DNA from: Acinetobacter bohemicus ANC 3994
GTDB taxonomy: Bacteria > Pseudomonadota > Gammaproteobacteria > Pseudomonadales > Moraxellaceae
NCBI RefSeq assembly: GCF_000367925.1
Contig: NZ_KB849165.1
Span: 3,836-67,835 of the forward strand
Length of the DNA: 64,000 nucleotides
Direction: 5' to 3'
Shown here: positions 43,103 to 51,432 of the stretch, piece after piece
How the letters are laid out: each line of letters opens with the position of its first letter
Position numbering within the stretch: position 1 is the first letter of the stretch
Position numbers and translations under genes: made by a program
Notes under the pieces: generated by a model
The model's database searches: none
The model's input: the letters and a program-made list of their open reading frames with translations, nothing else
What the model was told of the DNA's origin: nothing

Positions 43103-43213
43103 ATGACTTCACTGCAATTTATAAGTACATGTTACGCTGTCATTGTATTTCCTGCAATAATTTACCTCTTTGCGCTTTATAAGAAGTCCTTAAAGAAATC
43201 TAGAGCTTCATAG
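43103..43213 (+). CDS. Possible 36-residue single-pass membrane peptide
   Basis: AAGGAATTACC precedes the ATG. The peptide (TSLQFISTCYAVIVFPAIIY, then LFALYKKSLKKSRAS) has one hydrophobic segment of about 20 residues followed by a basic tail, the build of small membrane proteins and of type I toxins. Two strong hairpins lie upstream in the same leader region. It is too short for statistics to prove coding. The remaining DNA of 42890-43391 has no other gene. Confidence 0.45.
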   Translation: MTSLQFISTCYAVIVFPAIIYLFALYKKSLKKSRAS

Positions 43214-43391
43214 CTGATCAAAAAGATCTAAGGAAGTTGATGATTATAAGATAGGAGGTGAATTTCGCAGGTATAAGCCTTTATTAATCGCAAAATTATA
43301 TGAATGAAGATGATATTGGATAGTAAAAGATCTTTTTGCGTTATTTTTAAAATTAACTATATGAATATATTATTTTTTCATGTTGAAAATT

Positions 43392-44579
43392 TCAAGTATT
43401 AGGGCTTGATGTAATAATGTTTGAGATTGAATGTTCTATAGATGTCCGCAATCCATCGAATAGCTGAACCTCATTTGAGGTGCGAAGATAGTCCAATATA
43501 TTTTCGCTAAAGGATTCTATGATTTCTTTAGGATTTCTAATTCTAAATTGGCTACTTTCAGCCAATTTGATGAGATGTGAAAGATATGGAAATGCTTTGC
43601 TACCAGCCAGTTTGAGTGCCATTTTATTATCAATGGACTGATAGATCAGTGTATGCGTAATATCAAATGGTGGTGAAACAAAAATGTTCTTCATATCTGC
43701 GGAATATTGCAGAGCAAAGTTTTTAAGATGTGCATCACCATTACCGATTAAACAGTTAAATACGATGTACTTATACATTTTCTCAACTTCAGCTGCACTA
43801 CCTGTGTATATATAGGTTGCTTTCAATAGTGTTTCATAGCTACCTGTATATTTCGCATTTGGGTCATTTGACTTTTTCATGAGCGTCGTAAAGTCTTCAT
43901 AGCCTAGTTTTGTACCATCATTGGAGCTATCAAATCGCTCTACTACATACGTTTCTAAATTTTCAGACAAGTAAGCCTTTGGTGGTTCAAGTCCACACTG
44001 CCGCGCAGCCTGCATACAGACAAATTCATTGACAGTGAGTAGTGGAAATTCAGAATCAAACGACTTTACAATCAAATCCCTCTGTTGAACTGTTATATCC
44101 GTTTGAACAGTAATTGCATTTGGAATGCTTACTTTGGGTTGCATACCAGCCAATGATGTCCTGAGATAGTATTTTTCTAATAGCTGTGGAAAAAGGGGCT
44201 CATTGCTACGATAGGATAGAATCTCACCCAAGCTCAAAGAATCAGCTTCGGGCAAATTTAGCTCACTTTTGTATGAGAGCATTCCGATGCCTTGATCACC
44301 TTGCAGTGCCAATAAATACATATCATTGACCTTGGCATATCTTGAAAGCTTTTCAGCGATTAATCGTCGATTAAACCCTTCAGGTAGGTTTTGAGCAAAT
44401 ATTGGGTGTAATGCACGAGAAGAATAACCATCCATGCCTCTTTGAGTCATGGTGAGTGATACATGCTGTGTTTCTTGTGTTGGCTGATAGTGGTGCACTG
44501 AACCATATGTCAATATGCCTAATTCAGCTTGATTAGCACACACCGTGATTTTGGTAGAAAGGTTGGTTTGTGTATTCAT
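43392..44579 (-). CDS. hipA: HipA-type serine/threonine kinase toxin
   Basis: 395 residues. N-terminal subdomain (ELGILTYGSVHHYQPTQ, HPIFAQNLPEGFNRRLIAEK), Gly-rich loop (TSLAGMQPKVSIP), YVVERFDSS, catalytic loop NCLIGNGDAHLKNFAL and metal-binding FDITHTLIY, the full HipA kinase set. Known HipA kinases phosphorylate targets such as glutamyl-tRNA synthetase and induce dormancy; the target here is unknown. The start overlaps hipB by four bases. It appears complete and functional. Confidence 0.9.
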   Translation of the reverse strand: MNTQTNLSTKITVCANQAELGILTYGSVHHYQPTQETQHVSLTMTQRGMDGYSSRALHPIFAQNLPEGFNRRLIAEKLSRYAKVNDMYLLALQGDQGIGMLSYKSELNLPEADSLSLGEILSYRSNEPLFPQLLEKYYLRTSLAGMQPKVSIPNAITVQTDITVQQRDLIVKSFDSEFPLLTVNEFVCMQAARQCGLEPPKAYLSENLETYVVERFDSSNDGTKLGYEDFTTLMKKSNDPNAKYTGSYETLLKATYIYTGSAAEVEKMYKYIVFNCLIGNGDAHLKNFALQYSADMKNIFVSPPFDITHTLIYQSIDNKMALKLAGSKAFPYLSHLIKLAESSQFRIRNPKEIIESFSENILDYLRTSNEVQLFDGLRTSIEHSISNIITSSPNT

Positions 44580-44836
44580 TCGTCATCCTCAGCAAACATA
44601 TTTTCAATCTCATCCCAATGAGGCAGTGAATGTCGCTTTGGAGATACATCAAACTGTAGACCGACTGCATCAAGTACACGCTCAAATATATTAAAAGAAC
44701 CAGTAAATCGCCCATTCTCGATCTCTGAGATTGTAGTTTTATTGATTCGAATCAATTCAGATAATTTTTGCTGTGTATAGCCAAGGGCTTTTCGCTCTAT
44801 CCGAACTTTTTTGCCAATTTCTACTCTACTTGCCAT
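44576..44836 (-). CDS. hipB: HipB-type antitoxin / autorepressor
   Basis: 86 residues with an XRE HTH (KKVRIERKALGYTQQKLSEL, TTISEIENGRFTG, FERVLDAVGLQFDV) and an acidic tail (WDEIENMFAEDDE) that probably contacts HipA. First gene of the hipBA operon, overlapping hipA (ATGA). A 28-bp palindrome 14 bases upstream is the probable operator. Confidence 0.9.
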   Translation of the reverse strand: MASRVEIGKKVRIERKALGYTQQKLSELIRINKTTISEIENGRFTGSFNIFERVLDAVGLQFDVSPKRHSLPHWDEIENMFAEDDE

Positions 44837-44850
44837 AGCAATTTGACCAT

Positions 44851-44918
44851 AATATATTAGCTATATAGCTAATATATTATATTAAATGTAAAAAGTTATC
44901 TATATAGCTAATATATTA
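44851..44918. promoter_or_regulatory. hipBA operator: 28-bp palindrome plus a repeated half
   Basis: 44851-44878 is a perfect 28-bp palindrome built on TAGCTATATAGCTA. Nineteen bases of it (CTATATAGCTAATATATTA, 44861-44879) recur exactly at 44900-44918, 39 bases away, about four helical turns. HipB dimers usually bind paired palindromes upstream of hipBA, so cooperative autorepression is likely. Confidence 0.75.
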
Positions 44919-45274
44919 ATAGTGAATAGCCACCAAAATTCTAGATACACATAACCATCTTTTGATGGACCTTTTCATAATCTAATGGAGAACGTTGACC
45001 ATTGGAACCATATCTACATTGATGAATATTGTGGACTTTTTATTATTTATTGCGAAAAAATGTCAAAATAAGAATTTAATTATCCTCATTAAGTATCACA
45101 TTTTTCATCTAAAATAGTCTGAGGTGAAATAGGCTTCTTAATGTTGGCGTATTGGTACGAAACCTATGCTTTTAGGATAATTTCTCAGATTTAGCTTAAA
45201 TCTATCTATAAAATAGGTAGTAATTAAAACCTATAACTCTTTAGAACTTCACATACAATAATAAGTCTAGTTTA

Positions 45275-45286
45275 CTATTATAATAG
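45275..45286. promoter_or_regulatory. Possible operator/promoter region of the second hip module
   Basis: CTATTATAATAG is a 12-bp palindrome 47 bases before the hipA start at 45334. The gap 44919-45333 has no gene; it contains AT-rich promoter-like DNA for the two divergent hip modules. Confidence 0.35.
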
Positions 45287-45333
45287 CTGTATAATGGGTC
45301 AAACTGGCCATACTTTACTATTTTAATATATTT

Positions 45334-46626
45334 ATGAATAAATTCTGTTCAATTCAAATATTCTTACAAAATCAATGGATAGATTGTGCGACCATTGAAT
45401 TGATTGGAGATGAAGCTAAAGGTTGGAAGGCCAGTAGTGGTACGTATTATTCAATGGAGCATGCCATTGAATATATGGAGTTACGAGATGGCCATGCAGT
45501 TTCAAATCATTATCCTGTGAACCTCGAAAGTAATACTGAACCAACTTGGCCCGCATTTCTGGTTGATCTCTTACCCCAAGGTTATGGTCGAAAAGAACTA
45601 TTAAGAAGGTTAGGGCGCCCAGAATATGAAGAAGAGTCTGCTGATTGGTCATTACTGAGAATAGGTGCAAGTAATCCGATTGGAAATTTAAGAGTTAAAG
45701 AAGCTCATGAATGGCTTTTACAGCAATATTCTGATCAATTGGTTCAAGGATTTTCATTACAGGAAATTATTGAGCGTAGTGATGAATTTCTGGAGTCCTT
45801 GGCTTCTTTTGGGCTATTTATATCAGGCTCTTCTGGTGTGCAAGGTGAATGGCCAAAACTATTAATGACTCAGGGCAAAGATGATTTATTTTATTTAGAT
45901 CATGCACTACCTGATCTTGCGGCCAAACAACATTGGCTGGTCAAATTTAGTCGAGGTACAGATGAGCGGCTGAATAAAATTTTGAATCAAGAAGCCCTAT
46001 ATATGCAATTGGCTGAATATTTAGGTTTACGTGTTTTCAAAGCACTTGAGTTACATGGAAGAACCTTATTCATTCCACGTTTCGACCGCCAAGTGACGGA
46101 TCAAGGTGTTGAACGAATCGCCCAAGAAAGTCTTGCTGCATTTAGTGGAAAAGTTGGCTTCGGCGTTACGATGACCCATAACGAAGTCTGTAGCGTGATC
46201 ACGCAATACTGTACCGATCCAGAGCAGGAGATTATTGAATACATTAAACGAGATTTAGCTAATATTGCATTGGGTAATAAGGATAATCATACCCGAAATA
46301 CGGCCTTTCAAAGATTGACGAATGGTGAAATATGCTTATCCCCCTTATTTGATTTTGCCCCAATGTGGTTACATCCTGATGGAATCGCGAGATGTACGCG
46401 ATGGAAGAAAGATGATCATCAATGGGCCTCTATCGCCAATCAAATTACTGAGTGTACAACGTTATCTATTGACCAAGTCAAAGCATTATTTTCAGAACAA
46501 TTGCCGTTATATCAAGGTTTATTAGACAAGATGCTATCGATTGGGATTGATACTGAAATTATAGATAATAGCGCACATCGTATTCAGAATATTTGCAATC
46601 AATTGAAGGAGATTTGTCATGGATAA
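45334..46626 (+). CDS. hipA: HipA-type kinase toxin of a second, reversed-order module
   Basis: 430 residues: N-subdomain (PAFLVDLLPQGYGRKELLRR), SGSSGVQGEWPKLLM (ATP-loop region), HWLVKFSRGTDERL, FIPRFDRQV, catalytic loop ALGNKDNHTRNTAF and LFDFAPMWLHPDG. All kinase elements are present. Unlike the neighbouring module, the toxin gene comes first and the antitoxin gene follows, overlapping by eight bases. Sequence similarity to the 43392 HipA is low, so this is a separate acquisition rather than a duplication. Confidence 0.88.
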   Translation: MNKFCSIQIFLQNQWIDCATIELIGDEAKGWKASSGTYYSMEHAIEYMELRDGHAVSNHYPVNLESNTEPTWPAFLVDLLPQGYGRKELLRRLGRPEYEEESADWSLLRIGASNPIGNLRVKEAHEWLLQQYSDQLVQGFSLQEIIERSDEFLESLASFGLFISGSSGVQGEWPKLLMTQGKDDLFYLDHALPDLAAKQHWLVKFSRGTDERLNKILNQEALYMQLAEYLGLRVFKALELHGRTLFIPRFDRQVTDQGVERIAQESLAAFSGKVGFGVTMTHNEVCSVITQYCTDPEQEIIEYIKRDLANIALGNKDNHTRNTAFQRLTNGEICLSPLFDFAPMWLHPDGIARCTRWKKDDHQWASIANQITECTTLSIDQVKALFSEQLPLYQGLLDKMLSIGIDTEIIDNSAHRIQNICNQLKEICHG

Positions 46627-46897
46627 GCGCTTCACTCCTTTATCGCAAATAGAACAAATCCAAAAAAGACAATATGTCTTAGAGATGATTCAACAAAATC
46701 CTGACTGGCCAATCAATGTTGTCGCAAAATTCATTCGAACCGAATTACATCTCACCTTATCTGATATGGCGAAAATCACAAAAATTTCATTGCAGACCTT
46801 ACAAAATTTAGAAAAACCAGATGCAAACCCTACATTAGAAACTATGTATAAACTGCTCAATGCATTTGGGTTAAAACTCTTAATTGTAAAAAAATGA
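46619..46897 (+). CDS. HipB-like HTH antitoxin downstream of hipA
   Basis: 92 residues; the HTH lies in the second half (LTLSDMAKITKISLQTLQNL, PTLETMYKLLNAFGLKLLIV) after a helical N-terminal extension (KRQYVLEMIQQNPDWPIN). The start lies inside the hipA end, so synthesis is coupled. Probably the antitoxin and repressor of the reversed module. Confidence 0.82.
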   Translation: MDKRFTPLSQIEQIQKRQYVLEMIQQNPDWPINVVAKFIRTELHLTLSDMAKITKISLQTLQNLEKPDANPTLETMYKLLNAFGLKLLIVKK

Positions 46898-47050
46898 AAA
46901 TGGAAATCCCTGTCTATTATTTAAATGTTCCAATAAAGTCTATATCTGAAGACTATTCAAATAACATTTTATTCACTTGCATAACGTTGGTCTAGAAAAG
47001 CTACATCCCAAAAAAAACTAGGCAAGCATCTATAAAGCTCTGAATAGCCA

Positions 47051-47365
47051 CTATTCATTTGTACAGTATAAATCATATAACGTCTGCATGATTTTTAACA
47101 TGCGCATATCGCTTAATTGATAAAAAATTTGTTTACCTTCCCGTCGTGTCGATACAATCTGATTGTTTCTTAAAACAGTCAGTTGTTGTGACAAGGTTGG
47201 TTGGTAGATATTAGTGCGTATTTCAATTTGCTGTACATTGAGTTCACCTTCTACTAAAACACATAGAATTTTAAGACGATCTGGGTTTGACAAAACTTTT
47301 AGACAATCACTGACAAGATCGACTTGTGAAAAGTCTATTCGCGTTTTTAACTGAGTAGTGTTCAT
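47051..47365 (-). CDS. bigR: BigR/SqrR-like ArsR-family persulfide-sensing repressor
   Basis: 104 residues with a winged helix (VLSNPDRLKILCVLVEGELN, QPTLSQQLTVLRNNQIVSTR, REGKQIFYQLSD). Two cysteines, Cys35 and Cys101 (LYC), sit where BigR/SqrR proteins form a di- or tetrasulfide with reactive sulfur species. The gene is divergent from the sulfur operon, so it most likely represses it and itself until persulfide accumulates. Sensing by these residues is inferred from the family. Confidence 0.87.
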   Translation of the reverse strand: MNTTQLKTRIDFSQVDLVSDCLKVLSNPDRLKILCVLVEGELNVQQIEIRTNIYQPTLSQQLTVLRNNQIVSTRREGKQIFYQLSDMRMLKIMQTLYDLYCTNE

Positions 47366-47431
47366 GAATGCGTCCTAATAATTAATAATGAGATACAAAA
47401 AATTCAAATCTTTTTCTTGAATAATTAAAAT

Positions 47432-47443
47432 TATTATATAATA
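47432..47443. promoter_or_regulatory. Candidate BigR operator in the divergent promoter
   Basis: TATTATATAATA is a perfect 12-bp palindrome within an AT-rich tract between the two divergent starts, as in known BigR boxes. It also resembles a -10 element, which fits repression by blocking RNA polymerase. Confidence 0.45.
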
Positions 47444-47475
47444 TTAAAACATATATTGTAAGTGGGTATATTACT

Positions 47476-47892
47476 ATGCATGATTTTCTGATTGCATTTC
47501 TAGGCGGATTGCTTCTTGGCATAGCCGTGGTGGGTTACCTATATGTACATGGTCGTATCGCTGGAATCAGTGGTTTAATCGGACAGGTGCTGAACCCTAC
47601 AACGATGTTTAAAACACCGGCAATTTGGTTTCTATTGGGCTTAATCACGGTGCCATTTATCTATGGACTGTTTGTTCAGCCAGAAATTGAGTTGAATGCG
47701 AGTCCGCTGATGATGGTGGTTGCGGGTGTCTTGGTCGGCTTTGGTACACGCTTAGGTTCAGGCTGTACCAGCGGTCATGGCATTTGCGGGATAAGTCGTT
47801 TGTCTAAACGTTCTATCGTGGCCACCATGAGTTTCATGTTTGCTGGTTTTGTCACTGTTTATATGATTCGTCATATCACAGGAGCTTTCTAG
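47476..47892 (+). CDS. YeeE/YedE-family half-transporter (PmpA-like)
   Basis: 138-residue membrane protein with about four helices and the YeeE/YedE signature GFGTRLGSGCTSGHGICG, whose Cys residues are thought to relay thiosulfate or sulfide. It is the first gene of the sulfur operon and ends one base before the next half-transporter, with which it should form the complete pore. Short YeeE pairs of this kind usually sit with persulfide dioxygenase and BigR, as here. Confidence 0.88.
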   Translation: MHDFLIAFLGGLLLGIAVVGYLYVHGRIAGISGLIGQVLNPTTMFKTPAIWFLLGLITVPFIYGLFVQPEIELNASPLMMVVAGVLVGFGTRLGSGCTSGHGICGISRLSKRSIVATMSFMFAGFVTVYMIRHITGAF

Positions 47893-48309
47893 ATGAAAAA
47901 CTTTCTGGCTTTCTTTTTTGGCGGTTTGTTTTCTGTGGGGCTGATGGTATCAGGTATGTCGAATCCGGAAAAAGTCCTCGACTTCTTAGACTTATTTGGT
48001 GACTGGGATGCCAGTCTAGCCTTTGTGATGATGGGTGCAATTGCCGTGGCATTTATTCCCTTTCAAAAAGCCATGCGTTCTGCAGCACCGAAAACCGTAT
48101 TTAACGAACCTATTTTATTGCCAACCAGTCAAAAACTTGACCCACGCTTAATCATTGGCAGCCTGCTATTTGGTATCGGTTGGGGAATTGCTGGTGTATG
48201 TCCTGCACCAAGTTTTACTTTGATTGGCCTTGGACATTATCAGGTCCTGTATTTTATTGTCGCGATGCTTGTAGGCGTGTTGATTCACCGTAAGTGGGCA
48301 GGAGCTTAA
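47893..48309 (+). CDS. YeeE/YedE-family half-transporter (DUF6691, PmpB-like)
   Basis: 138 residues with four predicted helices and the second-half motif GIGWGIAGVCPAPSFTLIG. It directly follows the first half (0 bases between). The end overlaps the persulfide dioxygenase start region. Probably imports or exports a small sulfur compound together with its partner. Confidence 0.88.
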   Translation: MKNFLAFFFGGLFSVGLMVSGMSNPEKVLDFLDLFGDWDASLAFVMMGAIAVAFIPFQKAMRSAAPKTVFNEPILLPTSQKLDPRLIIGSLLFGIGWGIAGVCPAPSFTLIGLGHYQVLYFIVAMLVGVLIHRKWAGA

Positions 48310-49184
48310 TGATGTCAAATTCCCCAGTTGTAAAAGATTTTTTTCATGAAGATACCAATACTTTTAGTTATGTGGTGAGTGATCCTTCAACTCAGGCATG
48401 CGCAATTATTGACAGTGTGTTGGATTATGATGCTGCATCTGCAACCACTTCGACCACACATGCCGATCAGATTATTGCATATGTCAAAGTACAGGGGTTA
48501 ACAGTCGAATGGATTCTGGAAACCCATGTCCATGCCGATCACTTGACCGCAGCGCAGTATCTCAAAGCTGAATTGGGTGGCAAGATTGCCATGAGTCAAA
48601 AAATTGCTGTGGTACAGGAGATCTTTGCTGCGATCTATCATTTGGATATTAAGCAATGGAATGCCCAGCAGTTATTTGATTACCTATTTGAAGATGATGA
48701 GAAATTTCAGATTGGTTCAATCGAAGCATATAACATTCCCACCCCCGGACATACACCGGCCTGCTTAAGTTATGTCATCGGTGATGCTGTCTTTGTCGGG
48801 GATACTTTGTTTATGCCAGATTATGGTACGGCACGTTGTGATTTTCCGAGGGGCAGTGCAGCAATACTTTTTGATTCGGTACAACGCCTGTTTGAACTGC
48901 CAGAGAGTACCCGAGTATTTCTATGCCATGACTATTTACCACAAACCCGTGATCGCTATGTGTGTGAGACGGATCTTCAGACGCAAAAAAACCGAAATAT
49001 TCATATTCATCATGGTACGACCAAAGCTGAATTTGTAGAAATGCGTAATAAGCGCGATTCGGGTTTGAGTATGCCAAAACTAATTTTACCTTCGATACAG
49101 ATCAACATGAAAGCCGGACAGTTCCCTGAGCCAGAAGAGAATGGAGTTTCTTATTTGAAACTTCCACTTAACTATTTCAGATAA
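48309..49184 (+). CDS. MBL-fold persulfide dioxygenase (ETHE1/Blh type)
   Basis: About 291 residues from the ATG at 48309 (MMSNSPVVKDFF); an in-frame upstream ATG at 48294 lies inside pmpB and is less likely, since GCAGGAGC precedes 48309. Metal ligands: ETHVHADHLTAA (HxHxDH), TPGHTPACLSY, VGDTLFMPDYGTARCDFP and FLCHDY. The family oxidises glutathione persulfide to sulfite. The product sulfite is a substrate for the exporter encoded next, consistent with sulfide detoxification. Confidence 0.9.
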   Translation: MMSNSPVVKDFFHEDTNTFSYVVSDPSTQACAIIDSVLDYDAASATTSTTHADQIIAYVKVQGLTVEWILETHVHADHLTAAQYLKAELGGKIAMSQKIAVVQEIFAAIYHLDIKQWNAQQLFDYLFEDDEKFQIGSIEAYNIPTPGHTPACLSYVIGDAVFVGDTLFMPDYGTARCDFPRGSAAILFDSVQRLFELPESTRVFLCHDYLPQTRDRYVCETDLQTQKNRNIHIHHGTTKAEFVEMRNKRDSGLSMPKLILPSIQINMKAGQFPEPEENGVSYLKLPLNYFR

Positions 49185-49254
49185 ACAAGTTTCAAGATTA
49201 AACAACAAGGTTTGTCTTTTGTTGAATTGCTTGATTTAAAGAGGGGTGTGGGCT

Positions 49255-50037
49255 ATGTGGATGTTGATACTGGAAGGCTTGGCCATTGGTGGCTTGCTAG
49301 GGTTAACAGGTGCTGGTGGAGGTATTCTCGCTGTGCCGGCACTCATGGCGAGTCAAGGGTGGACTGTAGCACAGGCTGCCCCTGTGGGCCTACTTGCAGT
49401 CACTCTATCCGCCTTGGTTGGAACATTTGAAGGTTTATTCAAACGTATAGTGCGTTATCGTGCTGCGCTTTGGATTGCTCTCATCAGCATTCCATCAGCA
49501 CGTTATGGTGTGCATCTAGCAGGAATTATATCTCCAGTATGGCTAACACTAGCATTCACTCTAGTGATGCTGCTCGTCGCTTACCGGATATTCTTTAATA
49601 AAGTCCATGATCATGAAAATGCACTGTGCAAGGTTAATCAAACTACAGGTCGCCTGATCTGGAATATGAAAACTGCTTTGTCTCTCGGTATTATTGGTAT
49701 GGTGGCAGGTTTGTTAACTGGCTTGCTTGGAGTGGGTGGTGGTTTTGTGATTGTTCCAGCACTACGTAAAGTGACAGACCTCGATATGCGCAGTATCGTT
49801 GCGACCTCCTTGATGATTATTTTTCTGATTGGCGGTGTCAGTATTTCTGCCCACGTGCTGGATGGCTTTCAATATCCTGTTTCAGTCACGCTGACTTTCG
49901 TTATGGCGTGTATTGTAGGGATGTTAATTGGGCGCAGTTTAATACATCGGATAGATGCTAATCGAGTGCAAAAGATTTTTGCAACGACTGTGATTGGTGT
50001 AGCCTTATATTTGATCTATACAGCCGTAATAGCTTAA
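49255..50037 (+). CDS. TauE/SafE-family sulfite exporter
   Basis: About 260 residues with eight predicted membrane helices. The two internal repeats carry LGLTGAGGGILAVPALM and TGLLGVGGGFVIVPAL, the TauE/SafE marks. The GTG at 49246 is an alternative start, but AAAGAGGGGTGTGG best serves the ATG at 49255. It probably exports sulfite made by the persulfide dioxygenase. Same strand as the operon, 70 bases after it. Confidence 0.87.
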   Translation: MWMLILEGLAIGGLLGLTGAGGGILAVPALMASQGWTVAQAAPVGLLAVTLSALVGTFEGLFKRIVRYRAALWIALISIPSARYGVHLAGIISPVWLTLAFTLVMLLVAYRIFFNKVHDHENALCKVNQTTGRLIWNMKTALSLGIIGMVAGLLTGLLGVGGGFVIVPALRKVTDLDMRSIVATSLMIIFLIGGVSISAHVLDGFQYPVSVTLTFVMACIVGMLIGRSLIHRIDANRVQKIFATTVIGVALYLIYTAVIA

Positions 50038-50144
50038 TACTGCGAATTGACAGGAGACATATTTAAAAGATGAAACTTTAATGAAAATAGAGATGCGCAT
50101 TTTTAAACACGCAACAGATTGTTATGAATCAGTAGAGGTGAATA

Positions 50145-50543
50145 GTGATGAAAACCGCAGAGCAATTAATTTTAACAGCGAAAAGCCGAATTCAGGAAGT
50201 CAGTGTACATGACTTATTTGATGCAATCAAAAACCATAAAACGATCCTGATCGATGTTCGAGAGCCTGAAGAATTCCAAGCATCAGCCATAGATCGTGCT
50301 GTGAACTATCCGCGTGGGGTATTAGAAATGCGCATTCATCAGCATCCGTTAGCCAATCATCACTGTGATACCGTCCAAGCCCTTGAGTATTTGAAAGATC
50401 AGCCAATTTATTTGATTTGTGGTACAGGTGGCCGTTCGGCATTGGCTACAGATGCTTTGCAGAATATGGGGTTTACTCAGGTGAAATCCGTTCAAGGAGG
50501 ATATCAAGCATGGTTAGAACAGGGCTATTCAGTGGAGAAATAA
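50145..50543 (+). CDS. Single-domain rhodanese (sulfurtransferase)
   Basis: 132 residues: VHDLFDAIKNHKTILIDVRE, PEEFQASAIDRAVNYPRG and the active-site loop ICGTGGRS with Cys92. It would move sulfane sulfur between thiols such as glutathione and proteins. Cytosolic, no signal peptide. It belongs to the sulfur operon, following the exporter by 107 bases. Confidence 0.9.
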   Translation: MMKTAEQLILTAKSRIQEVSVHDLFDAIKNHKTILIDVREPEEFQASAIDRAVNYPRGVLEMRIHQHPLANHHCDTVQALEYLKDQPIYLICGTGGRSALATDALQNMGFTQVKSVQGGYQAWLEQGYSVEK

Positions 50544-50599
50544 CCTGATATTCGATTTCAAATCCAACTCGAATCTACAGATATTCAAGTGAGAGCATA

Positions 50600-50935
50600 A
50601 TGAAGTACAAAGAATTAACCCAAAACATTTCAGGAAGTTTAAAAACGTTAGCGCAGGATTCTCCTGATTTAATGAAAAGTTTTAATCAATTGTCACAGGT
50701 AGCAATGCGGGATGGTGTTATTGATCCCAAAACCAAGGAACTTATTGCTTTAGCTATTGGTGTTGCCGCTCGTTGTGATGGTTGTATTGGTTTTCATGTT
50801 AGGACATTGGTGAAAATGGGGATGACATTGCAAGAATTGGAAGAGGTGCTTGGAATCGCAGTTTATATGGGCGGTGGTCCTTCTTTAATGTATGCAGCCA
50901 ATGCATTGGAAGCGTTTAAAGAATTCACGGCCTAA
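50600..50935 (+). CDS. Carboxymuconolactone decarboxylase-family / AhpD-like protein
   Basis: 111 residues with the AhpD-type redox site Cys59-Asp-Gly-Cys62 and His65 (AARCDGCIGFHVRTL), followed by LEEVLGIAVYMGGGPSLMYA. The CxxC-xx-H site suggests a thiol-disulfide role rather than decarboxylation. Last intact gene of the sulfur operon. Substrate unknown. Confidence 0.87.
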   Translation: MKYKELTQNISGSLKTLAQDSPDLMKSFNQLSQVAMRDGVIDPKTKELIALAIGVAARCDGCIGFHVRTLVKMGMTLQELEEVLGIAVYMGGGPSLMYAANALEAFKEFTA

Positions 50936-50954
50936 TTTACTCAATCATTGGAAA

Positions 50955-51225
50955 TAGATATAAATCAGGATTGGGACAGTCTTTATTCGCAAACACAGGA
51001 TCTTTATAGCATTTCACCTAACCATTTTATTCAAGAGATAGCAGATTAGGTCCCAATAGAGGGAAAAATACTGGCTATTGCAGATGGCAAGAGATGGAAT
51101 AGTCTTTATTTGGCTGAAAATGCGAAACAGCAACATTATCCATTTTCAGCCAAGGTTTGGGATTACTCAAAAGTTGTTCTGTAGTACCTATCTGAAAAAG
51201 CCCCAAATGCCGAGTTTAACTTCAT
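50955..51225 (+). pseudogene. SAM-dependent methyltransferase relic (TehB/thiopurine type)
   Basis: The translation (DWDSLYSQTQDLYSISPN, FIQEIAD stop, GKILAIADGKRWNSLYLAEN, WDYSKVV stop) retains motif I of small class I methyltransferases found at the end of such sulfur operons, but it has two in-frame stops and lacks most of the protein. The remaining gap to 51433 holds the IS30-like scar below and the promoter region of the next gene. Confidence 0.65.
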
Positions 51226-51228
51226 GCG

Positions 51229-51264
51229 GCTTTGTTGCACTTCATCTGAGAATCTAAGATCTAA
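51229..51264 (+). mobile_element. Possible IS30 3'-end scar
   Basis: TTGTTGCACTTCATCTGAG followed by AATCTAAG resembles the IS30-type 3' end at 8811-8836 (TGTTGCACTTC ... AATCTAAG). It lies exactly where the methyltransferase relic breaks off. Only about 30 bases remain, so the call is tentative. Confidence 0.35.
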
Positions 51265-51432
51265 ATAACTAGAACCCTTAACTCATAGTTCTATTATAGA
51301 GTGTGAATTTTTTCCTAAACTCTACTTTTTTTAATAAAATAGTCTTTATAGGGAGTTAATATGGATTTCCTATAAAAATTAAGTTAGAAATAAATCTAAA
51401 ATGTAAAAAAGCTAAGGAAGGCAGCGCTTTAA

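Noticed and set aside
44851..44918. Repeats near hip genes as a CRISPR array
   Set aside because: Only two copies of a palindromic repeat occur, with no spacer-repeat series and no cas genes in the window.
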